NCBI GenBank assembly: GCA_024867545.1
Contig: JANFNE010000069.1
Span: 174,286 to 238,285, forward strand
Direction: 5' to 3'
DNA from: Phytopythium helicoides
Lineage: Eukaryota; Oomycota; Peronosporomycetes; Pythiales; Pythiaceae
DNA length: 64,000 nt
Part shown: piece after piece, positions 1-9,659 of the stretch
How positions within the stretch are numbered: the first letter of the stretch is position 1
Layout: every line of letters begins with the position of its first letter
Position numbers and translations under genes: made by a program
Notes under the pieces: model-generated
Databases searched by the model: none
Told to the model about the DNA's origin: nothing
Seen by the model: the letters and a program-made list of their open reading frames with translations, nothing else

Positions 1-1055
1 GGCTTGGCTTCTCGTTTCTCCGAGCACTCGCTCTTGCCATTTGATTCTCGTAACGATGGTCAGGTGGAGGTGGACGTGCGTGTGGCAAAGCGCCTTCTTT
101 TCCCGCGTCTCACTCTCCCACCTGGCCTCGCCCGAACATATCGACCTCGAGCTGCGTATGGGTCGGAGAGCAAGTAAAGACATATTGAAGATCCATGACT
201 ATGAGCCCGCCAGACATCTTCTCCAACGTGAAATAGCTAAATGCCTGAGATGTAGGATCAAGTCCCTCAGCTTTTTCATTGACCCAATCAGCGCTGCTGC
301 TGTACTTAACATACTCGCAAGGGGTTTTGCTGTCAGCACGCTCGCAGATGGCCCGTAACGCGACTCTATGATCTCGTACCAGCTCGTGAGACCGACAGCA
401 CCATCTTGTACTTGAGGATGAAATGTGTCCTCAGTATCCAGGTACATGGCCATCGTTCACATCTTTTTGTTGTGCATTCTTTTGTCGTGATATTCAGCTA
501 TAGGAATAGGAGAGGATCAAGCATTCATCGCGGATCAATGCAGCCCGTCTTCGCAAATTCTGAGGCAGATCATCCAACAGCGAACAGCTTCGCCGTAAAA
601 GAAGCAGTAGGAGCCGCATTTCGCACCCGCTTGCTCCAAAGAAGCACAAGTGGCTATTATACGTGAGGAAAAGGTCGCCCAAACTAGAATCATTGCCTGC
701 CTCGTCGGCGACGTGGTCAGATGTACCTCGGGAGAATCAACGCGTCAGAGATCAGTGAACAATGCCAGATGCTGATTTCCATGAAGTCACCCTTTATGCC
801 AATGGATGAGATCGCATCCTATCGCACCGCCAAGGTGCCCACTTGACCAATGTTGAATGAATGATTTCGAATCCCCTTAACGCGTCTTTGGTCCATCTCG
901 ATGTCCGTCAAAGTTGCCACTCGTCTCGGTCATGCACCAATCAGTCACTTGGGAAAAGAAGTGTCCATGTCATTCGGATCACATTCCATGACTGATACTC
1001 TCCGATAAAACCTAGTTGTGCACATGGCGACGGTTAGCTTCCTTGCTGCTAGGTA
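1..1055. other. Intergenic DNA, no gene supported
   Basis: This stretch lies outside the left inverted-repeat arm. Open frames are short, overlap on both strands and show no recognisable domain. The only structure I see is the direct-repeat copy at about 867-965, which has a partner at about 15976-16091. Confidence 0.5.
867..965 (+). repeat. Degraded direct repeat, left copy
   Basis: The core, from GCGTCTTTGG through CTCGTCTCGGTCATGCACCA to AAGTGTCC, aligns in the same orientation with 15976-16091. Identity is roughly 75-80% by eye. Both copies can be read as a short peptide sharing RLGHAP and HLGK, and several differences fall at codon third positions, so it may be a relic of a coding sequence. 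It lies just outside the left arm of the large inverted repeat. Confidence 0.55.
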
Positions 1056-1305
1056 AAACCTGACGAAATCACAGCGAGTGATGCCAGCGAGTTTGTCGAT
1101 GATATCAGCCGAAGCCCAATACAATTGGAGTTGTCATATCAGCATATCGCAGGCACTGGCTGGAGTTAAAGCAAAAGGTCAACCCACTGGTCCACCAAAG
1201 GATTCGCTAAGAACTCACATTGATGACACGTCGGTTCATATCAAGGGTTCCATTAGAGGCTGCCTCGCTGCGTTGGGATGACAACTGGTGTCTCTTCGCG
1301 GATGA

Positions 1306-1338
1306 TTCATTGGAAAGAGCGCTAAGCTTTCCAATGAA
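1306..1338. repeat. Perfect 12-bp stem hairpin (left arm)
   Basis: TTCATTGGAAAG and CTTTCCAATGAA face each other across a 9-nt loop (AGCGCTAAG). The mirrored copy is at 15482-15514. No T-run or gene end is adjacent, so I assign no function. Confidence 0.6.
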
Positions 1339-4297
1339 CTTGGCAGCACACCACTCAAGCCCCGCTGGTGACTTGTGATCCAATCAGACCTTCGACAAAA
1401 GTTGCCTCTCGAACGCGAAGGGTTGAGGAGACGATTATAGATGTGTCCCTGAGAAACCACGTTTCATTCGAGATGTAATGCGGTCGACACGTTGCTGTTC
1501 CCTCAGATGGATTCGTTCGGTCATTGATGAGTGGAGCTCAGAGTATTTGTCATGGCCACAGCTTCGTGTACTTGGAGCGTCATCCTGTGATGCCGACTGA
1601 GCGTATCCAAAACAACTCTGAACTACCAGTCCAATGCCGAGAGTGGTGTCCATCGTGCAGTGCGACCGACGCATAGTGCCTTTTGTGAAGCAGTTTCGGG
1701 ACAGCTTGATAGTCATCAATTTCGTGCAGTGCGTCATGTCGAGCCCTCTCCAAATGATGTCCGAGACAGGTCGAATATGCTCTGAGTATATGGCGCACGA
1801 CTGTCAGCTCTGGCTGGGTTTCGAGACCTTTCCTCCGGTAAGTCCCCACAATGACCCAATCCATGTAGTTGTCTCTCTTCTTGTCTATCTCGGCGATGCT
1901 GATCTTGCCTACCATGACCTTCTTCACCACCTCCGAGAAAGCTTTGGCAGCCGCGAGTTTGTTTCCCTTGGTTTAGGTGTTGAACGTAGTGGGATTCTCA
2001 ATGCTGCTGCTGAGAAGCTCAGGTGTTGGTGCTCGCGAATATCGCTGCGATTTCAGGATCGTTGGATCTCAACACCAAAAAACACCACAAAGTTGATGCG
2101 GCAAATTGTAGGCTTTACACTGGGGGATTCGCACGAACTGCGCTCGATGCACACCGAATGAATCACAAAACCTTGCTCTTGCATCCGTTCAGGGTAAAAG
2201 CGCCAAAGTCAGTCACGTTATGATGACGCCATACGAATGGACACCTCGAGGTTCCCCTACGCACTTTACTTGCACAGCTCCAGCTTGCCAAGAGTCTTGC
2301 CCAAGTCAGCGCATCAAGCAATCCGCAGCAAATCTCTCCAGGATTAGCATCACACCCCGCACAAAACCGCCGGCTTGTGTCCCTTATGCGCGCGCTAGCT
2401 CGTCCTTCTCGATGTTCGCAGGGCTGTCCACTTGGAGTGCGTGGACACTGCGCTTGTGTGTAACTTCGGAGCTCGCGACGGCAACGTCCACTAGCTCGAG
2501 ACTCGCAGCGCGAGCATTGGAGAGAGCTCGCAAGCAGTCTCTCCGTCGTTGGCGCCGCTGGGTCTCCGACGGACGACAAGCTCTGTATTGTCTCGCATGC
2601 CACTGTCCACACCTTGCTCATATTGCCGGCTAATGGATCCGACAGCTCGAGGGGGCTCCCCGACCTCCAGGAGCGTCCTCGACTCCCCACAAAGACCCAC
2701 GAACGCTCGGGATGGCATCAGAACGCGCTCGGCAGAGCACGCAGTCGCCATGCGGCGGTATACGATGCAGCTATACGAGTGATATATACACGGGATCCTC
2801 TGTGCAAGAGGAGAGGAGGAGACGAATTCGCTCGCGTTCGCGGCTGCATGGAGCCGCGCTTCGGTGTCCGCAGCTTCGGTCAAGCGTCTCCAGGTATGCG
2901 AGGAAGAGCGTCGCCATGACGGGCGTAGGTGCTGTGGGAGGCAGCGAGTGACTCGGGTGGACGCCAGTAGCTCAAGTGTCCATGTTTCTGTGCGTGCGCT
3001 CGTGGGACTGATTTCTGCGGCTACGGGACGTCGTTGCGAGGAGTAGACGGAGGGGGAGGCGCTTTGAGAGCGCAAGTGATCTTGGAGATGCCAGCGTTGC
3101 CAGCGTCTGAGGCTGTCTGTTTGTTGGTGAGCTCAAGATACGCTGGCGTGTTGGGGAGAGGACGACGCGGGTGGTGGGTGATCAAGGAGGGTGGCTACGT
3201 CAGTGCGCGCATCGGGCTTGGAAGAAACTTGGATGGCTGCCAGGGAGGACTCCCCAGTATTTGTCAAGTCGCGAGTGTTCCCGCCTCACGTTGCGACGGA
3301 AGCTTTCAGACTCGTTGATATCGGTGTGGAGAATCGCAGTGCTCAGTAGTTCATCAAGTTTTGTCGTGCAGGAAGATCTCCCCACATCGCAAAGGTCGCT
3401 GCAAAAAGCTGTCTTGATGACGACGATGAAGAAGTGCTTCATGAGGCACAATCCTTGCTAGAAGACTTTCCTCTTTTCCGGGACTTGGTTTTGTCTGTTT
3501 CCAGCAGTCTTTTGACACAGCACCAACGCCAGCAGAAGGGGAATGTCGTGGCGCATCTGACGGCGTATTACTGCTCCTACAGCTCACTGGCAGGTGAGCA
3601 CGACTGACTACATGAAGAAGACGATTTCACACGAAGACGAATTGTCCGCGCTTACATCTCCCGAAGTGCACGATGAGCTGCGCAAAATCCGTCCTGGATG
3701 ATGCTGTCACGGATTGAGTGGGGATCAAGAACGAATGCTTGATCCAAAACCAAATCGATGTTCTCTCTCCAAGACTTTCTCGAGCGTTCAAGTCGCGATG
3801 TGCGGGTGGGTGGGTGCTGGAGAAGATCCTGCAGGAGAAGATCCAAGATAATTATCATGGACGCTAGTGTTGACGCACTGATGTTGCATCGGGGAAGCTC
3901 TTCTTTTGTTTTCTTGCGCGGAAGCGATAAGCTGTTGAAGTTGAAAAATGGCTGGCCCCAACTCCACCCTTTACCCAGGACAGCTCGATACTACATATTC
4001 CCTAATCATGCTTGTGCCAGCACCTCGAGCCGCCACGACGTCCAACTACATGCACCGAAGCGATGCTCCCGACGCGAACCATATCTATTACGTTCCGTTT
4101 TCCGTCAATCGTCCCTCATCTCATCCTCAGATCAGTCGAATCTTCTTGCTGTCACGATCGAAGAATGTAACAAGGGTGAAGCGTGCCTTTGATTTCCTTC
4201 ATTTGGGTTCATCATATGCATCAATCCAATCCAACCATCCATCCACCCGGCGCAGCCTAGCAAACACCTTATATGTCTGTCTGTACACGACATTCTC
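1339..4297. other. Arm DNA without supported gene
   Basis: Short frames occur on both strands, the longest about 190 aa, and are duplicated in the right arm. They overlap one another in different frames, lack recognisable domains and start or stop inconsistently between arms. They could be remnants of a decayed gene or element. Nothing here resembles reverse transcriptase, integrase or a known transposase. Confidence 0.4.
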
Positions 4298-7123
4298 CTA
4301 CACCTTGGTGTAGCTCAAACGAAACTTGCCGAGCTCCCGCCATGGCGACGACGTGTTTACACCTACTGGACTGGTGGGTGCATTCGCCGCCTCGGTCCGT
4401 AGATATCTTGCGTGCGCCTTCCCGATCGCCTTGCGCTTTCCTCGGAGCCGCATCTCGGTCATCACCGCGCGCTCTTCAGTAGTGAACGCGCTCGGGATCG
4501 AGGTCTCCAGCACCTCGCCGTTCACGTACAGTCGCTGATCTCGCCAACACTCGAGCCGCAGCCGAGTGTAGTACGAGCGCTCGCCGTCGGCAAGGGACCA
4601 ACGGAAAAGCTGAAGATACACAACTAGTCTGTTCTCACCCTCGCTTTGGACAGTGCCAATATAGTCGCCGTCGCTACTTGTGTCGCCGCTCTCGCCTAAG
4701 CAACTTGCACACGTCGAGACGCCGTCCATGAAAATCGGGAACACGCGGTCACGGCCGTCCAAAATGAACCGAGCACTGTCAGCACGACTTGCGATACCTT
4801 CCGTTGACCTCAAACAAAGGAGACGGTCGCGGATACCCAGCACAACCTGGACGCGCGAGAGCTGCATCATGAACGAGAGCACGCGCCACAGTGATGTATC
4901 GCTCGGGGAAGCTGGCGGCACTACCATCGCCGGTCGCCAGGATGCCTCGTCGGCTTCGAGTACCCACTCCCCAGTCCAGCACTCCTCCAACACGCACTGA
5001 GGTGGATACTGCACCAACAGCGGGATGGTCGAAGGCACCGGCGGCACAGAAGAGGACTCGCGCGCTGCTGCACGACTTCGCTTACGTCCTCGGTCGCCAC
5101 TCATAAACACTTCTCGCATCTGAGCGACAAACATGGACCAACCGAAGAAACCCTGTGCACTCAAGATACGCCGCACGCTCGGACGCTTGTCGTGGAAACG
5201 CTCGAGCGAGTACACGGTGGCGATCACTTCTTCTGCCGCATTGTCGAGACTCCCCAGTGGTGTCGCGCTGAAGACCTGAGCGTTCAGAAGCTGCTCGAGT
5301 TCGCGAAGAAACAGGAAGTAGGCGCCTCGCAGATTGCGTTTGTTGAGCACCGCAGGTGAATGGTGCGCCAGGAACGACCGCAGCCACATTCGCGTCTCTC
5401 GCGAAAACAACCACAGCGCCGTCTGAGCAACCACCCGCAGTAAAGTCTCAATGTCGTACGAGATCCCTCTACCACTAGAAGCAGACGTCGACCCGCTGTT
5501 GTTGCTACTACTGTTGCCTCTGGCAGCTTGCTCTAGAATGGTTCGAGAGAAGCAGTTCGTGCGCACATTCGGGATCCGAGTGCTGTCTTCTTCGTTCGGC
5601 GTCGCTGCAGAGCCGCCTCTAACGCCAACAATGTTCACGAGTTTGTGGTGCAGCAGCTGATTCAAGTCTTCTACGAACGGAGAGTACACCGAGAATGGAG
5701 CCCACTGCAGAAAAGAGAGCAGCAATGCCATGTTCTTGGACGTGGCGGCAGCAGCAGCGGTCACAGAGCCACCACTGAGCGCACTGTAGCTAGAGGGAGC
5801 ACCAGAAGGAGGACCCCACGCTTTCTGTTCTGGAGGAGTTGCGCCATAGGTTTCCACTTCGCGGCCTCGCATGCGCTTGAAAGGTGACTGACCCTCCTCT
5901 TTCGCCGCGGACGCCCACGAATATTGCCGTTGGTCGGCGACGCCTCGTTGGGGTACTACTTGTCCGTAGTAGGGCGACTCACTCTGGTAGTCTCGTCCTT
6001 GCTGATAGTACCGCGACGCAGCCATCGCGCTGTGATGGTGGTGGAGACTCTGATGGTGGTGGTGAGAGTGCGGCGGTAAAGTGCTGGGCGTCGACGGCGC
6101 CGGGTTCAAGACTCCCGCGTTCGCGTCCGAGGGTGCGCGGCGGTACGAGATGACGGTGAACTCTGGCGACGAGATGACGGCGATGACTCGGTACAGCTGC
6201 GTGCGTGCAGCCTTGCTGGTAGCGGGTGTGAAGTTGTCGTCGGCGTCGACGGCGCAGCGCTCCATGACGTATGCCTTGAGCACGTGCTTCATGAGTCGCT
6301 GTGCCTTGTTGGCGCCGCTCTCCCAGTCGTAGTACCATCTGGAGAAAGCCTTGGAGTTGAGGTGGAACACGAGCGGCTTGTTCTGCGTGGGTGAGTAGAG
6401 TAGAGCGTGTTTGTTAGTCTAGATCCGAGTCGCAGCGCAAACAAATAAACAAACAAATAAACAAAGTATCAACGCAGTCCATACCACATCGTGCGTCGAG
6501 GAGGCAGGCGCAGGAGCGGGAGGACGGATCGTGGTGACGAGTCCTGAGGGTCTGTCGAGTATCCCTGGGATCCACTGACCTTCGAGGTTGGCCTCGGTCT
6601 GCACCGCGGCCTGCAGCTTGTGCACCTCGACGCACTCTCCCTCGCGCAGACTCACGTCGTGGAGAGCCTCGAAGCGCGCGAAGAGCGAGATGCGGTCGGC
6701 GGGGGTCTCGTCCTGTGGGTTGGCAGTCGGCGGGGTGGCGCCGGACGCCGACGCGGACGCAGCCGCTCCGTTCTTGGCGTCGCGGTCCTCGATCTCGACG
6801 CGGACGCTGAGCGATGTGCCGCAGTAGCTGCGGTCGATGTGTTCTGGGCAGCAGTGCGGGAAGCACCGCAGGATCTTGAGTCCCTTGGTGCGGTTGCTCC
6901 TGTTGTTCATGGTGGCGGCGGCGAGGCGTGGAGATCATGCAAAGCGCGTTCGCGTCCGCACGGTGTGTGGATGATGCATGTGGACGCGTCAGCGAGGCGT
7001 GTGCGTGTGAGGGACGTCTGGGGACGCTACGCACCGCTTGTACTCTGGCTGGAAGAGCTGCGCGTGGTCGCACTCGACGCGGAAGAAGCCGGCGGCGGCC
7101 ACACGCAGTGCATTAGCCGTCAT
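4298..7123 (-). CDS. Unrecognised conserved protein, left-arm copy (about 862 aa)
   Basis: I do not recognise this family. The three-exon model on the complement is 7123-7035, 6899-6485 and 6382-4298, with introns of 135 and 102 bp. The first donor is GTGCGT and the second GTATGG, and the splice phases join cleanly. Exon 3 gives 694 aa with a His-rich low-complexity patch (HSHHHHQSLHHHH) and a long C-terminal region without obvious motifs. It is almost identical to the right-arm copy at 9660-12515. Exon 1 differs because the inverted-repeat boundary lies inside it: this copy starts MTANALRVAAAGFF, ten residues shorter, and in-frame upstream ATGs at 7156 and 7213 are alternatives. Its upstream DNA is unrelated to that of the other copy, so expression may differ. 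The frame is intact, so it is probably functional. Confidence 0.75.
6425..6470. repeat. AAAC/AAAT microsatellite in an intron
   Basis: Alternating AAAC and AAAT units (ACAAATAAACAAACAAATAA) lie in the second intron of the left gene copy. The same tract occurs in the right copy at about 10344-10390. Confidence 0.6.
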
Positions 7124-7257
7124 GGGGCCCTCGAGAAGATTCGTCTCTGTCTGCATCCATATGGAGGGGACCACCACGCTGAGGACGGTTGGGTGGCTGG
7201 ATCCTGTGATCATGGAGGGCGACGCCTGGTGGACGGCTATAGAATATGTGGCCGTTT

Positions 7258-7488
7258 TCACCCAGACAGTGGGATGTTACTGCCTGCTCTTTTTTTATCT
7301 TGGAATTTGTATGCCGCAGAAAATAGACTCCATGAGGAGGACTCTTGCAGTCCGCCGCCGCCGACGACGACATCGTCTGCGCGGCTGCCTTCCACTTGGC
7401 CTGCTTTCCGTTTCCGCTGCTGCTCCATCTTCTTCTTCTCGCGCGCACGTTTCTCCTGGAGCATTGGCACCTCCTGCGCCTTCCCCAT
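7258..7488 (-). pseudogene. Possible truncated small basic protein gene
   Basis: The minus strand opens with ATG and encodes a very basic start (MGKAQEVPMLQEKRAREKKK). A neighbouring frame continues with KWKAAAQTMSSSAAADCK. Together they loosely resemble the N-terminus of small ZNF706/At2g23090-like zinc-binding proteins, which would need a CxxC...H...H segment next. That segment is absent: a frame change follows and then the repeat arm begins at 7111. This may be a 5' fragment cut by formation of the inverted repeat, or simply non-coding. The assignment is an inference. Confidence 0.25.
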
Positions 7489-7718
7489 CGTCTTCTGTCT
7501 CGGGCTACCGTCGAGTCAGAACGTGCCTACCCGATAGTCCCAAAATATCGCCATACACCCAAAGTAACTACCAGGTAAACAAAATAGCGAGTTCTGTCAG
7601 GTAGTCCTATTGTGACTACCGTTGACTACCAAGAAGTCAACGTACCTTACCTTCCACAACCGCACTTAACGGCCCATTTGGCGAGCCCAAGAAGGAAGCC
7701 GCCGCCCCCGACGACAGC

Positions 7719-8351
7719 ATGAGCGCCGTCATCGTCGGCAAGAACCTGCCGGGCACGCGCAATGACGACTTCTACGCGTGGGAGGAGGGCTCACAGGGCG
7801 CTGCGGACTACGGGGGCGCGTTCGAGACCGAGCAGTTGATCCAGCGGCTGCTGCGCATCGATCCAACGGTGCTCGCGCAGGTCTACGACTGCCCCGAGGA
7901 CCAGGACACGTACCTGTGGCAGTACGAGCACCTGCGGCAGATCATGAAGGAGCTCAACGTGCTCGTGGCGTGCCTCGACGGGGCCTGCACGCGCGAGAGC
8001 TGCCCCGTCATGAAGGCCACGGACGAGTGGGTCTTCCTGTGCGCGGCGCACAAGGCCCCCAAGGAGTGCTGCGCCTTCGAGTACATGGCGCACACCATGG
8101 ACAACGTCAACTCGCTGCTCACCAGCAGCCGCGTCTTCCCCTCGCGCGTCTCGGTCAGCTCCAACGCCGTGCAGTACTTCCAGTCGGTCGCGCGCCGCCT
8201 GTACCGCATCTTCTCGCACACGTACTTCCACCACCCAGAGACCTTCGCCGCCTTCGAGGAGGAGACCTTCCTGTGCCACCGCTTCGTCTACTTTGCGCTG
8301 CACTTCTGCCTCATCCCCAAGAGCCTGCTCATCATCCCCGACATGGGGTAA
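7719..8351 (+). CDS. MOB4: MOB-like protein phocein (MOB4 family)
   Basis: The 210-aa protein matches the MOB/phocein fold along its length. Phocein is a component of STRIPAK phosphatase-kinase complexes, acting in signalling and vesicle traffic. Visible hallmarks are YLWQYEHLRQIMKELN, the zinc-binding C-x4-C (CTRESC), WVFLCAAHKAPKECCAFEY, and RLYRIFSHTYFHHPETF with the zinc histidines, followed by ENETFLCHRF-like EEETFLCHRF. Length is close to human MOB4 (225 aa), with a shorter tail. It is a single exon in the unique centre of the inverted repeat, tail to tail with the VPS2 gene 126 bp downstream. The TAA stop is embedded in a perfect donor-like GTAAGT (8348-8353), so a spliced alternative C-terminus is conceivable. 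Confidence 0.88.
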   Translation: MSAVIVGKNLPGTRNDDFYAWEEGSQGAADYGGAFETEQLIQRLLRIDPTVLAQVYDCPEDQDTYLWQYEHLRQIMKELNVLVACLDGACTRESCPVMKATDEWVFLCAAHKAPKECCAFEYMAHTMDNVNSLLTSSRVFPSRVSVSSNAVQYFQSVARRLYRIFSHTYFHHPETFAAFEEETFLCHRFVYFALHFCLIPKSLLIIPDMG

Positions 8352-8477
8352 GTGTCTAGCTGTCCGACGTCGAGCCTTGCAAGGCCACTGCATTTAATAT
8401 ATCCCAACTGCACGTGCGCGAGACCAACCTTCATCCTCCTCCATTCGCCTTGCCCTCGCCAGCACTCGCAGGGTTCT

Positions 8478-9284
8478 CTACGACCTTCGCAGGTTGTTCA
8501 GCCGCGCCTCGAGGTCGCTGATTGCCGAGTCGCTCGCTGCAGCGGACGACGACGATGGGCCGGCGCTCAGCGAAGACGCGGCGCCAGCCGCCACCGGCGC
8601 GGCGGGGGGAGCCGCGGCTGCCGCGGCCGGGGCCGCCTTGGCCACTGGTACGGGGTGCGCCATAGGCGCCTCGGGCACGGCGCCGGTGAGGTCGATGCCG
8701 ATCTCGTCCAGCACCTGTCCGACGATCTTCTCCTCCTCCTCCTCGTCCTGGTCGGCGTCCATGACGTCGTCGATGGTGTCTCCGATCATCTCCTGCTGCA
8801 TCTCCATCTTCTCCGACTCCTTGGCGTACTCCATCATGATCTGGTTGAGCCTCGGGAGGTTCATGGTCTTGGCCATTGACTGCATGGCCTTGGTGGTCCC
8901 CTGCAGCGCGGACGTCATGGCCTCCGCCGACTTGGCCGTCTGCCACGCACGACTCGTTCGTCAGTCTCTCCCCTCCCTCCCCTCGTCGCCACCATCAAAA
9001 AGCCAACGCACCTCGAGCCGCAGCGAGACGGCCTGCAGCTGCGAGCGCATGGTGTAGAACTTGGTGATGTGCTGGCGGGTGCGCACGAGGTCCTTGGCCA
9101 TGATCTTGACGCTGGCGATCTGCCCGTCGCGCGCCATCTTCTTGATCTCCACAATCAGCTTCTTCTCCTGCAGCTGCAGGTTGGCGCGCTCGCGGTCCAG
9201 CGACCGAATCGCGCGGTTGATCTCGCGCTTGTTCTCGCGCAGCTGCTCCTTGAGCGTCTTCTTGCTGCCCAGCGCGTTCCCCAT
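8478..9284 (-). CDS. VPS2: ESCRT-III subunit VPS2/CHMP2-like
   Basis: Two exons on the complement (9284-9012 and 8939-8478) flank a 72-bp intron (GTGCGT...GGCAG) and give 244 aa. ESCRT-III subunits polymerise on endosomal and other membranes to drive inward budding and scission, and VPS2/CHMP2 pairs with VPS24 and recruits VPS4. The N-terminal basic helices (MGNALGSKKTLKEQLRENKR, then RERANLQLQEKKL and KDLVRTRQHITKFY) are typical of the Snf7 family. After an acidic region with a DQDEEEEE stretch and an Ala/Pro-rich linker, the C-terminus ends with a MIT-interacting motif (ISDLEARLNNLRRS). Human CHMP2A is 222 aa; the Ala/Pro linker accounts for the extra length. Confidence 0.92.
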
Positions 9285-9659
9285 GCCCGCCCAAAGCTTC
9301 TTCTCGAGAGATGGATAGTGGCGGCATGTGTCCGAAGCACTGTACCACGAATACCGGTAAAGCCTGTCAGTATAGTTCTCGAGTGGACCACATGTATTCT
9401 TCTATTCACTCGGATTTCGTATGGGTGCATGTGTACCTCCAGAAATGGATGTATGCATGTTAGAGGTATCGGATTCACTTGGGTGTAGTATAGAAGCGCC
9501 TAGGTTTTACCTGTATCATTCAATAAAACGGACGCATACAACACGCAAAAGGGAAATCTACGGTACAGCGCGACGTTCCAAAACCGTCCTCCCAGCGCGC
9601 TCGCCACTTTGGCCCGGCGTCCTCCGGCGGCAGATCCTCCAGCTGCGATCACGTCTCTC
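9285..9659. other. Divergent intergenic region
   Basis: This 375-bp stretch separates the VPS2 start (minus strand) from the right-arm gene start (plus strand), so it must hold both promoters. I see no convincing core-promoter motif. It lies inside the unique centre, immediately before the right repeat boundary at about 9702. Confidence 0.5.

Larger units (their letters stand above)
1056..7111 (+). repeat. Left arm of a 6 kb inverted repeat
   Basis: This segment is the reverse complement of 9702-15756. Coordinates pair with a near-constant sum, 16820 in the outer part and 16813 in the inner part, so the arms differ by only a few small indels. Hand alignment of several stretches shows only scattered substitutions, consistent with roughly 98-99% identity. 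The inner boundary falls within exon 1 of the duplicated gene at about 7111. The outer boundary is near 1056, just beyond an 8-nt indel. About 3.2 kb of the arm (1056-4297) holds no supported gene. Confidence 0.9.

Noticed and set aside
6620..7537. 305-codon plus-strand frame across the left repeat boundary, with a partner at 9558-10322
   Set aside because: Antisense to exons 1-2 of the duplicated gene; the mirrored frame follows the same exons.
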